Source: Iningainema tapete BLCC-T55
GTDB taxonomy: Bacteria > Cyanobacteriota > Cyanobacteriia > Cyanobacteriales > Nostocaceae
Direction of reading: 5' to 3'
NCBI RefSeq assembly: GCF_014698965.1
Contig: NZ_JACXAE010000009.1
Coordinates: forward strand, 1-64,000
Length of the DNA: 64,000 nucleotides
Positions 51,071 through 60,765 of the stretch are shown piece by piece; the stretch's first letter is position 1; each line of letters starts with the position of its first letter. Below the pieces are notes generated by a model. The model saw only the letters and a program-made list of their open reading frames with translations. It had not been told where the DNA came from and did not search any database. The position numbers were made by a program, and so were the translations under genes.

Positions 51071-52401
51071 GGTTCACCTGTTAAGCTAAAGGCACGGACT
51101 TCGGTAATTTTTACCTCAACAATCTTGCCTTTGAATTCTTGGATGTTGCCAGTAAAGAAGGTGAGACGATTACCTCTTGTACGCCCCATTACTTGAGTTT
51201 TGTCTTTAGGATTTTGATCTTCTACCAAAACGGATTCTATGCGTCCCATATAACGCTGCGATCGCTCGGCTGCTTTAATAGCCACTAGATGGTTTAATCT
51301 TTGTAGGCGATCGCTCTTCACCAATTCGCTCAATTGTTCATCCCAAACTGCTGCTGGTGTTCCTGGGCGTGGGGAATAGGCTGCTGTATTTAACAAATCA
51401 AAGCCAATATCTTCTACCAGTTTCAGGGTATTTTCAAACTGTGCTTCTGTCTCCCCTGGGAAACCGACTATTGCATCTGCACTAATTGAAGCATCTGGCA
51501 TGTACCGCCGAATATTGTCGATGATGCGACGATATTTCTCGTGAGTGTAACCCCGCGCCATGCGTTTGAGTACTTCATTATCTCCTGATTGAAAGGGAAT
51601 GTGGAAGTGTTCGCACACTTTAGGTAACTCAGCACAAGCTTTAATTAGCCGTTCTGTAAAATAACGCGGATGGGAAGTAGCAAAGCGAATGCGCTCAACT
51701 CCCGGTACATCATGTACATAATACAGTAAATCTGTCAAGGTATTTTGATGACGACCGAATGGCGTGACTCCGGGTAAATCCCGTCCATATGCATCAATAT
51801 TTTGCCCAAGTAGAGTAACTTCTGTATAACCTTGGCGTCCCAGTTCTACCATTTCTGCGCGAATAGCCTCTGGGGTACGAGATTGCTCTACCCCCCGCAC
51901 ATTCGGAACTACACAATATGTACAGCGTTCGTTACAACCGTAAATTACATTCACCCAAGCAGTAACACCACTATCCCGGCGCGGTTTGGTAATATCTTCA
52001 ATAATATGAATTGGCTCGGTTGCTACAACTTGGTTCCCATCCAAAACTTGTTGTAATAAATCTTTGAGACGATTGGCGTGTTGTGGTCCCATTACCAAGT
52101 CTAACTCTGGCACTCGCCGCAACAGTGCTTCACCTTCTTGCTGAGCAACACAACCTGCTACTATCAGGGTTAAATCGGGTTGCTCATGCTTGCGCTTTGC
52201 CTGTCTACCTAGATATGAATATACCTTTTGCTCAGCATTATCTCGGATACTACAAGTGTTGTAAAGTATTACCTCTGCTTGGTTTGGGTCTTCTGACCAC
52301 TCAAAGCCCATGTCTTCTAAGATGCCAGCCATGCGCTCAGAGTCGGCTTTGTTCATCTGGCAACCGAAGGTAGTAATGTGGTAGCGGCGTGCAGTGGTCA
52401 T
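51001..52401 (-). CDS. miaB: tRNA-2-methylthio-N6-dimethylallyladenosine synthase MiaB
   Basis: 466 residues. Radical SAM methylthiotransferase acting on i6A37 in tRNAs. UPF0004 domain at the N-terminus with cysteines in [36 protein letters not shown] and [12 protein letters not shown]. The radical SAM cluster is [17 protein letters not shown] (about residues 154-170). The C-terminal TRAM domain includes [13 protein letters not shown] and [16 protein letters not shown]. The last 20 or so residues ([17 protein letters not shown]) lie antisense to a lipoprotein fragment and look non-native, so the stop has been displaced by a rearrangement. Confidence 0.95.
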   Translation of the reverse strand: MTTARRYHITTFGCQMNKADSERMAGILEDMGFEWSEDPNQAEVILYNTCSIRDNAEQKVYSYLGRQAKRKHEQPDLTLIVAGCVAQQEGEALLRRVPELDLVMGPQHANRLKDLLQQVLDGNQVVATEPIHIIEDITKPRRDSGVTAWVNVIYGCNERCTYCVVPNVRGVEQSRTPEAIRAEMVELGRQGYTEVTLLGQNIDAYGRDLPGVTPFGRHQNTLTDLLYYVHDVPGVERIRFATSHPRYFTERLIKACAELPKVCEHFHIPFQSGDNEVLKRMARGYTHEKYRRIIDNIRRYMPDASISADAIVGFPGETEAQFENTLKLVEDIGFDLLNTAAYSPRPGTPAAVWDEQLSELVKSDRLQRLNHLVAIKAAERSQRYMGRIESVLVEDQNPKDKTQVMGRTRGNRLTFFTGNIQEFKGKIVEVKITEVRAFSLTGEPVQVPSVALLCTKEPSLATHLPV

Positions 52402-52522
52402 GGTGTGGCAAGAGACAGATAGATAATCACTGTTATAAATTATAAATTTTTATTCGGTGCTTTGTGTTGATTTGACGTTTGGTATCTCACAAAGGGCGAA
52501 AATTGAATTATCTTAGTTTTAG

Positions 52523-54283
52523 TTAAGGTTTACCAATCTGGATGCTATTTGCTTCAAAGGCTTGGCGAACCCGTAGACGGAACTCTCTTCCAACGCTCCA
52601 TTGTTCCATTGGTACCGTCTTAATCCAGACGCGCACCAGCATTCCCGTGTGGGATAGGTCATCAATGCCCAGCACTTCAGGTAGTTCGGGTAAGCGATGG
52701 TGCCATTCTGGTTCGCTATACATCTGCTGCGATACCTGCCTCAAAACATCGAGCACCTGCTTAGGGTCGTTTTCATAGGCGATCACAACAGAAAAATCAA
52801 CCCGTGACCAGAGGCGGGTTAAATTGGAGACATGGGTGATCGTGCTGTTGGGAATCGTAATCAGTTGACCTTCACCATTTCGCAGTTGAGTCACCCGCAA
52901 GTTGAGATTTTCCACCAATCCGCCTTTATCGCCAATCTGAATCACATCTCCCACAGCAAATTGATCTTCCATCAAAATCAAGCAGCCATTAATGAGATCT
53001 TTCACTAGGTTTTGGGTGCCGAAGGAAATTGTAAAACCAATGACAGCCCCGCCCGCCAAAATTGAACTGGTGGGAACATTGAATAAACCCAGTGTCCAAA
53101 TCATGCCAACGACTACCAACACAACGCTGACAAATCCCTTCAAGGCTTCAGCAACAGTGGTGCTTCTCAGGGCAATGCGCTGGGCTTCTCCAAACGAGAG
53201 GAATGGATTGACTTTCGAGGAATGCATCACGCGATCAATCAAACTTTTGCTGATGCGGATCGTTAAACTAATCCCAAACCAGAGTACCAGTAGTGCTAAT
53301 GGCGTTGCCCATACGTTAACACTCCAGCGCATCAAGAGGGGGACTAGGGAGGTGATTCGAGCAATGCCGATATACCACATCAGAATGAAAATCCAGAACA
53401 GTGCCCATTTGAGAAACTTGTCAACGTCTAATTGGCGCTTCAGACTAAATTGGTGTTGCAGGGTTGCCAAAAAACGCGATCGCAGATCCGCAATCTCTCT
53501 CGCTTCCGTTTCTTCGTTTTCGGGGATCTGTGATGAGGCGACTTTTTCTGATTTCTGCACTTTTTCCGCTTCTGCAGGCGCAGCCGATTGTTGCTGATAA
53601 CGGGTTTCCAGTATTTGTTGCCGATGAGTCAAAACTCGTCGCAAAAACCAGATCACCGCACTCGCAATTAGCAAACCCAGCAAGATTTGCAATACCTGCC
53701 TTACCCGCTGTAAGATTACCTTTGGTGCAGTCAACTGCTTGAACCTAACCATCTCATCTTGAAGAATTTTTCGCCATTCTTCAGCCAACTTATCCAAGGC
53801 TTTGCCATTAAAGTCAGCATCCGGTTCTGTCACCGTCACTAATCGGATGGGGCGGGTGGATTGATCGTTACTAATTTGAATAATCGGGCGGTTATTCAGA
53901 GTGGAGATCGTTACCGTTGGTGTTTGTTTGGCACTGATCGTTCGATTAAACACTCGCCATAACCGCTCATTCACCTCTTGTGCCCGAACTTCGATCGGGA
54001 GCTTACCTTCTGGGACTTTGTCCCGATTAAAAATAGTGGCAGAGGTGACCTCAAACAAGTTTTTATTATCCAGGGGCGATCGAATCGGAGCCGTTTCATA
54101 CTCCCCATAGCGACTCACCCCTTCTGGTAAATTGAACGAAGGATTGACAGAATTCGTTGGCAATGAGGGCAGTTGGCTTTGGGCAGGCGGAGTCCAGCCC
54201 AAAGCCAAGCTGAAGGTGAACACGCTGATTAAGGCAAAGTGAATGATAGTCCCAGAAGGACGATGAAATAACAGTCTACGCAT
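52523..54283 (-). CDS. MscS family mechanosensitive channel
   Basis: 586 residues from the second Met (54283); 54298 is the alternative. Signal or first hydrophobic segment at about 10-30. Periplasmic domain at about 35-195, then five hydrophobic segments between about 205 and 430. The pore and beta domain follow: GAVIGFTISFGTQNLVKDLI (TM3-like, Gly/Ala-rich), FAVGDVIQIGDKGGLVENLN, LRNGEGQLITIPNSTI. It releases solutes on osmotic downshift. Base composition is clearly richer in G+C than flanking genes. It lies 122 bases upstream of miaB and follows the secreted-protein gene on the same strand. Confidence 0.88.
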   Translation of the reverse strand: MRRLLFHRPSGTIIHFALISVFTFSLALGWTPPAQSQLPSLPTNSVNPSFNLPEGVSRYGEYETAPIRSPLDNKNLFEVTSATIFNRDKVPEGKLPIEVRAQEVNERLWRVFNRTISAKQTPTVTISTLNNRPIIQISNDQSTRPIRLVTVTEPDADFNGKALDKLAEEWRKILQDEMVRFKQLTAPKVILQRVRQVLQILLGLLIASAVIWFLRRVLTHRQQILETRYQQQSAAPAEAEKVQKSEKVASSQIPENEETEAREIADLRSRFLATLQHQFSLKRQLDVDKFLKWALFWIFILMWYIGIARITSLVPLLMRWSVNVWATPLALLVLWFGISLTIRISKSLIDRVMHSSKVNPFLSFGEAQRIALRSTTVAEALKGFVSVVLVVVGMIWTLGLFNVPTSSILAGGAVIGFTISFGTQNLVKDLINGCLILMEDQFAVGDVIQIGDKGGLVENLNLRVTQLRNGEGQLITIPNSTITHVSNLTRLWSRVDFSVVIAYENDPKQVLDVLRQVSQQMYSEPEWHHRLPELPEVLGIDDLSHTGMLVRVWIKTVPMEQWSVGREFRLRVRQAFEANSIQIGKP

Positions 54284-54313
54284 AAGTAGCTCGCTCAAGT
54301 TAAGGATGCCGAT

Positions 54314-55009
54314 CTAAAATCGGTTCCTGCTACTGCCCCAATCGCCTGAGTCGCAGGTGCCGCGAAAACGTTCGATACCATCAATGGCAATCTGACCGCT
54401 ACGTCGATCGATAGTGACACGCGGTTTATTTAGCCCGTTCATTCGGTATCTTCCCGTAATCCGCTCAGGCGTGACCTTGAGGTCGTCGAGAGTCCACCAT
54501 CCATTGCTACCGCCCGAATTAATCGGCGCGATCAGCTTTCCGGTCAGATGGATTCTCCCCTGCATGTCGCGAATCTCGACTTGAACCTGGGAATCGAAGT
54601 CTTCCTTTGACGATTCTATGCGATTACGCAGTACGTATCGGTGGCGGCGTTCGTTCCATTCATACCCATTGCGGCTTTCGATGCTCGGTTTGCGACCTTC
54701 CCCATAGCAGATCAACGTCAGACCTTCTTGGCGCGACGAACTGCCGTTAAATGTGCCTTGTTCCCGCAGATAGCTATCGATCGCTGTCTGTGCTTTACCG
54801 ATTTCTCTTGAACTACAGGATTGACCATTTTGAAGGAGTTCTCCTTGAGGGTTAAAAAGTACAGTGCAGCCACTTCCTGGGGTCATACCAGTCACACTTA
54901 AATTACCATTGTTTAAACGATCAATCACAGCTTGAGCGCTAACAGAACTCGTCACTGTAAGGGTTAACAAACCTAGTGTGATAGGAGCTAAGGTTCTTAA
55001 GGTTTTCAT
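54314..55009 (-). CDS. Secreted hypothetical protein with a composition break
   Basis: 231 residues from ATG 55009. The frame opens earlier, but MKTLRTLAPITLGLLTLTVT is a good signal peptide start. Residues 1-80 contain GNLSVTGMTPGSGCTVLFNP and SCSSREIGKAQTAIDSYLRE. From about 85 come LICYGEGRKPSIESRNGYEW, QVQVEIRDMQGRIHLTGKLI and RVTIDRRSGQIAIDGIERFR, a beta-rich domain seen in cyanobacterial hypotheticals. The first part is AT-rich like the host and the second is GC-rich like the adjoining MscS gene. The gene may be chimeric. Confidence 0.72.
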   Translation of the reverse strand: MKTLRTLAPITLGLLTLTVTSSVSAQAVIDRLNNGNLSVTGMTPGSGCTVLFNPQGELLQNGQSCSSREIGKAQTAIDSYLREQGTFNGSSSRQEGLTLICYGEGRKPSIESRNGYEWNERRHRYVLRNRIESSKEDFDSQVQVEIRDMQGRIHLTGKLIAPINSGGSNGWWTLDDLKVTPERITGRYRMNGLNKPRVTIDRRSGQIAIDGIERFRGTCDSGDWGSSRNRF

Positions 55010-55307
55010 GGGTTGCATTGAATTGAAGCAGATTGATTTGGACATTTTAGAGTATTTGCTGCTAGAAAACATTTAGACTGGCAAGAATTGATCGTCACAT
55101 GATTTACACAAAAGCTGGGCGGAAGCTCTGATGCAGTGAGGGGATTGTTTCAGCGCTCGCCGCCCCCTTGAGCTAGTAAAAGAAGACCGTCAACTGTCCA
55201 GCAAAGGCGAGGAAAAGGGTGTAGGCTTTGTTGAATTTTGCTAATATGGGCGATTTAAATAACTGGTTAGAAACTCATTCGACTTGAGTTGATTTATATG
55301 AATTAGT
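55010..55307. other. Intergenic region downstream of aat
   Basis: About 300 bases between aat and the secreted-protein gene. No gene, repeat or clear terminator was recognised. GAGTGGATTTAG-like promoters cannot be assigned. Confidence 0.35.
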
Positions 55308-55892
55308 TTATCCAAACTGATCTAAAGAACAGTTACGTTGCAAAGCTTTCATGAGTAGGGGTTGATATTCTTCATCACTGATTCGGTAAGCACCAAATCT
55401 TTCTAAGTGGGGATTCATCATTTGGGCATCGAAGAGGACAAATTGACGTTCTCGCAGTTTTTCTACCAACTTTACCATCGCTACTTTTGAGCCGTCGGGG
55501 ATACGGTAAAACATCGATTCCCCAATAAATGCGCCGCCAATGACTATGCCTAAAATTCCTCCAGCTAGTTCATCTCCCTGCCAGGTTTCAAAACTGTATG
55601 CCCAACCATGTTGGTAAAGCTCCCAATAAAGCTGTTCTAATTGAGGTGAAATCCAAGTAGTTTCTCGATTGGCACACCCAGCTACTACAGCTTTAAAGTC
55701 ACGGTTAATTGCTGTGGTGAAACGTTCTTGATTGAGAACACGTTGTAAGGATTTAGGGTAGCGAAAGCGGTTGTCTAGGGGAATGAGGGTACGATCGCGA
55801 CTACTATACCATCCCAAGGTTTCATCCTCATCAGCCATGAGAAAATATCCTTGGGCATAGCCGTTAATAATAGCTGTAATGTCATAATTCAT
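55308..55892 (-). CDS. aat: Leucyl/phenylalanyl-tRNA--protein transferase
   Basis: 194 residues from ATG 55892. The upstream Met at 55919 would reach into the divergent gene. The enzyme adds Leu or Phe to N-terminal Arg/Lys of proteins, marking them for ClpS/ClpAP. Landmarks: GYAQGYFLMADEDETLGWYS, FTTAINRDFKAVVAGCANRETTWIS, HGWAYSFETWQGDELAGGILGIVIGGAFIGESMFYR, and LFDAQMMNPHLERFGAYRI. It matches the short cyanobacterial form. It starts eight bases from the divergent gene at 55901. Confidence 0.94.
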   Translation of the reverse strand: MNYDITAIINGYAQGYFLMADEDETLGWYSSRDRTLIPLDNRFRYPKSLQRVLNQERFTTAINRDFKAVVAGCANRETTWISPQLEQLYWELYQHGWAYSFETWQGDELAGGILGIVIGGAFIGESMFYRIPDGSKVAMVKLVEKLRERQFVLFDAQMMNPHLERFGAYRISDEEYQPLLMKALQRNCSLDQFG

Positions 55893-55900
55893 ATAAATAT

Positions 55901-56230
55901 ATGGCTGAACCAATTCCACCTATCACCTTACCACCGTCTCAAAACCCCAATCTTGAGGGAAAATGGTTGCAACAGCGTTTGCATGAGTTGCTAGATCGAG
56001 AATTTCTTCCTGAAGTTGCTAATGCTTATATTGCCGAACGTGCGGCACAGATTTTTATGCGTCAACGGATGGAAGGAGAAAACGACTTGGGTTCTCTGGT
56101 AATTGCCATTGTTACTGAGATGCAATCGTTTGATTTTTCCAAAAGTTTTTATGGAGAGTTTGCGATCGCCAACGCTGTCAGCGATCTACTTTTAGATAGT
56201 CTGGGAGTTGATAGATGTTGTGGACAATAA
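55901..56230 (+). CDS. Conserved cyanobacterial hypothetical protein
   Basis: 109 residues. Pro-rich start (AEPIPPITLPPSQNP), then two long helices: LEGKWLQQRLHELLDREFLP and ANAYIAERAAQIFMRQRMEG, followed by DFSKSFYGEFAIANAVSDLLL. Divergent from aat with start codons eight bases apart, so the two share one very short promoter region. The stop TAA directly abuts the rpsN stop on the other strand. No function is known to me. Confidence 0.75.
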   Translation: MAEPIPPITLPPSQNPNLEGKWLQQRLHELLDREFLPEVANAYIAERAAQIFMRQRMEGENDLGSLVIAIVTEMQSFDFSKSFYGEFAIANAVSDLLLDSLGVDRCCGQ

Positions 56231-56533
56231 CTACCAGCTAGACTTAACCACTCCTGGTAAAAGTCCTTCGTGCGCCCATTCCCGGAGGACATTTCGAGAT
56301 AGCCCAAAATCGCGGTAAACTCCTCTAGAACGTCCTGTTAACCAGCAACGGTTACGGTGACGGGTAGGGGCGCTGTTCCGGGGTAGCTGTTGAATTTGAC
56401 GGTGAATCTCGAGTTTGTCAAGAGGAGATTCTGCTTGTCTGAATTCTTCGAGCAATGCGAATCGCTTATCGGCGTACTTTTCTATCAGTTTGGCGCGTTT
56501 TTTCTCGCGCTCAATCATGCTTTTTTTTGCCAT
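56231..56533 (-). CDS. rpsN: 30S ribosomal protein S14
   Basis: 100 residues, the long zinc-independent (C-minus) form: [20 protein letters not shown] at the start, [20 protein letters not shown] and [20 protein letters not shown] at the end. It packs into the head of the small subunit near the P site. The gene stands alone, not in a ribosomal operon, as usual for cyanobacterial rpsN. Confidence 0.97.
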   Translation of the reverse strand: MAKKSMIEREKKRAKLIEKYADKRFALLEEFRQAESPLDKLEIHRQIQQLPRNSAPTRHRNRCWLTGRSRGVYRDFGLSRNVLREWAHEGLLPGVVKSSW

Positions 56534-56614
56534 AAAATCTGTGTTTTATTTAGGGACAGCGTTTTCTATTATATACAATGGCAGAATTTCTGGGGTGTTG
56601 ATGTTTTGGCTGGC

Positions 56615-56643
56615 GTGGAGACGCCCCGCCGGGGCGTCTCTAC
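56615..56643. repeat. GTAGAGACG-type repeat overlapping the nth stop codon
   Basis: GTGGAGACGCCCC GCC GGGGCGTCTCTAC. Read on the minus strand, its terminal GTAGAG supplies the TAG stop of nth (56640-56642). Confidence 0.85.
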
Positions 56644-57323
56644 AATTTGCCTTCGATTTTTTGGGGGCAGATGTCAGATAATTTACACAGTTCGCACATA
56701 GGAGAACGCGCTTTACAGATAGCGCGTCCGTGATAAATGAGCCGAATTGACCAATTTTCCCAGTCTGGTTGAGGTAACAGAAGCATTAAATCTCGTTCTA
56801 TACGGATAGGATCTGTTTGTTCTGTTAAACCTAAACGTTGGCTGAGTCTTTTCACATGAGTATCAACTGTTACCCCGACATTAATTCCATAGGCATGGGC
56901 GAGGACTACATTTGCGGTTTTCCTCGCCACACCAGGAAGTTGTAACAATTGTTCCATCCGCTTTGGTACTTCGCCACCAAACTCTGTCACAATCATTTGG
57001 CAAGCGGACTTGATATTCTTGGCTTTGTTACGGTAAAAACCAGTCGAACGGACTAAATTTTCTAGCTCTGTTAAGTCAGCGTTTGCCAAACTTGGTGCAT
57101 CTGGAAACTGACTAAACAACAGGGGTGTAACTTGATTCACCCGCTCATCAGTACATTGAGCGGAGAGAATCGTTGCTACCAGGAGTTGCACTGGGGTAGC
57201 GTAGTTTAAAGAGCAAGTTGCATCTGGATAAAGACGCTTCAGGCGAACGAGAAGTTCTAGCGCCCGCTGCTTTTGAGATGACTTTTTGCGAGTACTAATC
57301 ACTGGAATAGTTTTTGCACCCAC
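56640..57323 (-). CDS. nth: Endonuclease III
   Basis: 227 residues. DNA glycosylase/AP lyase for oxidised pyrimidines. Helix-hairpin-helix LLQLPGVARKTANVVLAHAY with the catalytic Lys (about residue 130), catalytic Asp in VTVDTHVKRLSQRLGL (about 150). The 4Fe-4S cluster is Cys-x6-Cys-x2-Cys-x5-Cys in CKARSPMCELCKLSDICPQK. A basic tail of about 18 residues leads in. Its first codons overlap the end of rseP by 25 bases, so translational coupling is likely. The stop codon lies in a palindromic repeat. Confidence 0.96.
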   Translation of the reverse strand: MGAKTIPVISTRKKSSQKQRALELLVRLKRLYPDATCSLNYATPVQLLVATILSAQCTDERVNQVTPLLFSQFPDAPSLANADLTELENLVRSTGFYRNKAKNIKSACQMIVTEFGGEVPKRMEQLLQLPGVARKTANVVLAHAYGINVGVTVDTHVKRLSQRLGLTEQTDPIRIERDLMLLLPQPDWENWSIRLIYHGRAICKARSPMCELCKLSDICPQKIEGKL

Positions 57324-58387
57324 TCTAGTTGGGTAGTTTCTTTAAGAATCAGAAAGATTCCTAATCCTAAAAGTAACACCAAACCAGTTTGCATGACACC
57401 TTCTTGGACGCGAGAAGGTAAAGGTTTACCACGCAACCCTTCTATAAGTAGAAATGCCAGTTGTCCTCCATCTAGTGCAGGTAGAGGCAAAATATTGATT
57501 GCCGCCAAGTTGATACTGATGAGTGCGGCAAAAAAGAACAAACTGCCTGTATCATTCTGGGCAATATTAGCGCCAATTTCCACAATTTTAACTGGACCTG
57601 CTACTTGGCTTGCAGTTTCACCAAAGTTGGTAATTAGTTGCTTAAATCCTTTAAATGTCAAAAAGAGAATCCGTTGAAATTCTGTTGCGCCAACGCTTAA
57701 AGCTTTGAGGGGATTTGTAATTGGATGACGCTCAACTTTGCCGTTAGGCGCAAGTCCAATGCCAATACTACCAGCACCGTTGGCTTTTGCTTCAGGAACT
57801 ACAGTCAAAGGTAGCTTTTCGTCGCCACGGGTAATTTCTAGTTGAATTGGGTTGCCTGCATTAGTTTTAATGATTTCCCTTAAAGCTTCTATCTCTTGGA
57901 GTGTTCGACCAAATTCTCTGCCATTTGCTGCTATAATAACGTCTCCAGCTTTAATTCCTGCTTTAGCAGCGACATCACTAACATCTGGGGCTAGCTGTTG
58001 AATTAAAACCCCTGGTTGGGTTGCTTGCGCTATGCCTACAAAGCCAACTTGTCCCACTAGGAGGAAGTAGGCAAAGATTAAATTTGCTATTACACCAGCA
58101 CTAATGACGATCGCCCGATCTAAAACGGGACGATTACGCAGCAGATTCGGATCGTTCTCAGGAATGTCGCTATCAGGATCATCGTCAGGAAAGCCGACAA
58201 AACCACCTAAGGGAAAGGCGCGGAGAGCATATTCTGTTTGTTCTCCTTGGTACTTCCAAAGAACTGGACCAAAGCCCAGAGAGAAACGGTTAACATAAAT
58301 ACCTTGGGACCTTGCTGCAATAAAATGTCCCATTTCATGTACCACAATTAGAACAGCCAAGACTGCGATCGCCGCTAAAACTGACAT
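57299..58387 (-). CDS. rseP: RIP metalloprotease RseP (site-2 protease)
   Basis: 362 residues. Intramembrane zinc protease of family M50. The active site HEMGHF is at about residues 17-22 within the first transmembrane helix. A second helix is at about 92-112 (AIVISAGVIANLIFAYFLLV). A PDZ domain spans about 125-205 (AKAGIKAGDVIIAANGREF). NILPLPALDGGQLAFLLIEG (about 295-315) carries the second metal ligand Asp, and a last helix is at about 333-352. It releases membrane-held regulators such as anti-sigma factors. Overlaps nth by 25 bases. Confidence 0.95.
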   Translation of the reverse strand: MSVLAAIAVLAVLIVVHEMGHFIAARSQGIYVNRFSLGFGPVLWKYQGEQTEYALRAFPLGGFVGFPDDDPDSDIPENDPNLLRNRPVLDRAIVISAGVIANLIFAYFLLVGQVGFVGIAQATQPGVLIQQLAPDVSDVAAKAGIKAGDVIIAANGREFGRTLQEIEALREIIKTNAGNPIQLEITRGDEKLPLTVVPEAKANGAGSIGIGLAPNGKVERHPITNPLKALSVGATEFQRILFLTFKGFKQLITNFGETASQVAGPVKIVEIGANIAQNDTGSLFFFAALISINLAAINILPLPALDGGQLAFLLIEGLRGKPLPSRVQEGVMQTGLVLLLGLGIFLILKETTQLEWVQKLFQ

Positions 58388-58492
58388 AGATAAAAATTGG
58401 TTAACTTATTTAACAATACTTCTCTTTATTCTAGATATTGCGACGATGTTTAGGCTTTTGCCCTTTGGGCATATTTTCGGGTTTTGCTCATC

Positions 58493-58557
58493 GCTAATGG
58501 TTAATAGAAGACTGGTTAAAGAAACTATTAGCCAGTCTTCCATCAGCCATTAACCAA
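58493..58557. repeat. CTAATGGTTAATAGAAGACTGG inverted repeat
   Basis: GCTAATGGTTAATAGAAGACTGG pairs with CCAGTCTTCCATCAGCCATTAACC after an AAACTATTAG loop. This is a long imperfect hairpin between serS and rseP, related to the TTAATGG repeats at 10580 and 36606. Confidence 0.65.
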
Positions 58558-58559
58558 AA

Positions 58560-59840
58560 TCACAATATTGCCCGTCCAAGATAGGGTTGCAGCGCTTCGG
58601 GTATCCGTACCGTGCCATCTTCAAGTTGATAGTTTTCCAAAATTGCTGCCATCGTGCGCCCTACTGCTAAACCAGAACCGTTAAGAGTATGTACCAGTTG
58701 TGTTCCCTTTTTACCACTTTCTTTAAAGCGAATTTGTCCGCGTCGCGCCTGAAAGTCTAAAAAATTGGAACAACTGGAAATTTCTCGGTATTTGCCTGAT
58801 GAGGGAAGCCAAACTTCTAAGTCATAAGTTTTGGCAGCGGAAAAACCCAAATCCCCTGTACATAACTCTACTACTCGGTAAGGTAGTTGAAGTTCTTGTA
58901 AAATTGCTTCTGCATTCAAGAGCAATTTTTCTAATTCTGTACTAGAAGTACTAGGATGAACAAGTTTCACTAATTCAATTTTGTTAAATTGATGCAGGCG
59001 AATTAATCCCCGCATATCGCGCCCATAACTTCCTGCTTCTCTACGAAAACAGGGAGTGTAAGCACAATGGTAGATGGGTAAATTGGCGGCATCAATAATA
59101 TCCCCACGGTAGAGATTGGTGACTGGTACTTCTGCTGTAGGGGCTAGCCACAAATCATCTTCTCCGCATTTAAAGCTTTCTTCGGTAAACTTGGGTAGTT
59201 GACCGGTAGCTGTCATTGATTCAGTATTAATGAGAAATGGGGGAATCACTTCTACGTACCCTGCGGCTATCTGGCGAGTGAGCATAAATTGAATTAATGC
59301 CCGCTCCAGCGCTGCACCTGCTCCCATTAAAGTGACAAAGCGACTTTGTGCGACTTTTACTGCCCGCTCAAAGTTGAGAATACCCAATTTTTCACCAATT
59401 TCCCAGTGAGGCAAGATCTTTGGGTTGTCTTTAATATAGTCATCACCCCAGCGACGTACTTCTACATTCTCTTCTTCACTTTTACCAATAGGTGTAGAGT
59501 CACTGGGTAGATTCGGAAGTGCGAGTATAAGTTCGTTTATTTGAGTAGAAAGCTCTTTTTCTTGGGGTTCTATGGTACTAATGTTGGCTTTAACCGAACT
59601 CCCTTCTGTTCGCAAAGCTTGAATTTCTTCTCCTTTGGGGTCACTACCTGCTTTAATCTTTTCAGGTATTAATTTGGCAATTTCGTTGCTACGTGCTTGG
59701 AGTTGATTTCGCTTTAACTCTAATTCGCGTTGTTGTTGATCCAACTCTAAAATTTGCTGAATGTCGTAGTTACCACTACGAGTATTCAACCGAGCCTGCA
59801 CAACTTGTGGATTTTCCCGTATTTGCTTAATGTCTAGCAC
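58560..59840 (-). CDS. serS: Seryl-tRNA synthetase
   Basis: 426 residues. Class II synthetase. N-terminal antiparallel coiled coil (about 28-105), which recognises the long variable arm of tRNA-Ser. Motif 2 is [21 protein letters not shown] (about 262-282). Then [31 protein letters not shown] and motif 3 [18 protein letters not shown] (about 378-395). Starts [18 protein letters not shown] as in other bacterial SerRS. Everything is intact; it is presumably essential. Confidence 0.97.
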   Translation of the reverse strand: MLDIKQIRENPQVVQARLNTRSGNYDIQQILELDQQQRELELKRNQLQARSNEIAKLIPEKIKAGSDPKGEEIQALRTEGSSVKANISTIEPQEKELSTQINELILALPNLPSDSTPIGKSEEENVEVRRWGDDYIKDNPKILPHWEIGEKLGILNFERAVKVAQSRFVTLMGAGAALERALIQFMLTRQIAAGYVEVIPPFLINTESMTATGQLPKFTEESFKCGEDDLWLAPTAEVPVTNLYRGDIIDAANLPIYHCAYTPCFRREAGSYGRDMRGLIRLHQFNKIELVKLVHPSTSSTELEKLLLNAEAILQELQLPYRVVELCTGDLGFSAAKTYDLEVWLPSSGKYREISSCSNFLDFQARRGQIRFKESGKKGTQLVHTLNGSGLAVGRTMAAILENYQLEDGTVRIPEALQPYLGRAIL

Positions 59841-59948
59841 TGATTTTTCTTAGTGGTTACTATAGTATCATCTACTTCAACACGCATAGCATATCCTGCC
59901 CGGACTTAGGTGATGTATAGCGCGGCGTGTCCTTTCTTTCGCTCTACC

Positions 59949-59978
59949 TTCTGCCCTCTGCCCTCTGCCCTCTGCCTC
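59949..59978. repeat. CTGCCCT heptamer tandem repeat
   Basis: Three to four units of the heptamer CTGCCCT between the DUF3611 gene and serS. It is a short tandemly repeated repetitive sequence typical of Nostocales. Confidence 0.85.
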
Positions 59979-59980
59979 TA

Positions 59981-60538
59981 CTAAGGTTTAACCCGATTGA
60001 GCAGCCAAATTGAAGCTACAAGTCCGGCAAAGTGAGCGGAAACCGTGTTAGTGTTTGCCTGTACGACAAAAATATCCAAAGATTGGATAATTCGGCTAGG
60101 ATCAACTTGAGTATAAACTCCAGGACCGCCAAATTGTGGTACAGTTAGCGACTTGACAATCAAAGTACCATTGATCGCCTGTGCGCCCAAAAGAGTTAAC
60201 AGTATTCCCACTAAATTCACGATTAATCCCAAGCGTACAGCTTGAACAGTTTCAATTTTGCTTGGGCGGTTGTTGGGATTGTTGGAGTCAAGTTGTCTGC
60301 CAATTCTTGTGTAACGGAAAGCCAAGTAGATGCTTACACCCAAGGTAATTAGCCCTGATACGGCTAAAAAGATTCCCAACCCAGTTCCCGGATTATTGCT
60401 ACCAGTTCTTTGAAACACAATTGCTACAAGCAAAATTCCGCCAGAAACCACACCCAGCACTAACTGAGTCCAAAAGCTAATCCAACCGATTAGGCGAAAT
60501 AATTGGGCAATTGCCCGTATTTGAGAGGAATCTGACAT
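59981..60538 (-). CDS. DUF3611 family membrane protein
   Basis: 185 residues with four transmembrane helices: about 18-40 (ISFWTQLVLGVVSGGILLVAIVF), 50-70 (GTGLGIFLAVSGLITLGVSI), 98-118 (LGLIVNLVGILLTLLGAQAI) and 160-180. QLFRLIGWISFWTQLVLGVVSG is the family hallmark. Widespread in cyanobacteria and plant plastids (related to TIC21-like annotations in some databases), with uncertain function. It precedes serS on the same strand by 140 bases, including a heptamer repeat. Confidence 0.8.
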   Translation of the reverse strand: MSDSSQIRAIAQLFRLIGWISFWTQLVLGVVSGGILLVAIVFQRTGSNNPGTGLGIFLAVSGLITLGVSIYLAFRYTRIGRQLDSNNPNNRPSKIETVQAVRLGLIVNLVGILLTLLGAQAINGTLIVKSLTVPQFGGPGVYTQVDPSRIIQSLDIFVVQANTNTVSAHFAGLVASIWLLNRVKP

Positions 60539-60698
60539 ACTGCTGATTATGCTGGACTTGTAACTAGATCATTGACACAGGATTGCTCCTTTTAATACAT
60601 TTACACTTCTTGAGTAGAAATTGAGGATGCTTTAGATTAATAGCTAAGTATCCTTGGCTGACTAATATGTATTTATCAGCGCATGAATCTGGGACACT

Positions 60699-60726
60699 GT
60701 GGAGACGTATCATGGCACGTCTGTAC
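60699..60726. repeat. GTAGAGACG-type palindromic repeat (decayed)
   Basis: GTGGAGACGTATC ATG GCACGTCTGTAC. The arms have two mismatches. Confidence 0.65.
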
Positions 60727-60737
60727 ATAATTTTTCC

Positions 60738-60765
60738 ATAAAGACGCGCCATGGCGTGTCTCTAC
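60738..60765. repeat. GTAGAGACG-type palindromic repeat
   Basis: ATAAAGACGCGCC ATG GCGTGTCTCTAC. It lies 11 bases after the previous copy, forming a tandem pair like the one at 37345-37416. Confidence 0.7.

Noticed and set aside
52992-53597. 201-codon plus-strand open frame antisense to the MscS gene
   Set aside because: It mirrors the GC-rich codon pattern of the real channel gene on the other strand. It has no recognisable domain and its composition is unlike a protein.
60564-60752. 62-codon minus-strand frame through the palindromic repeat pair
   Set aside because: Its N-terminal half is repeat sequence and no family resemblance is seen.
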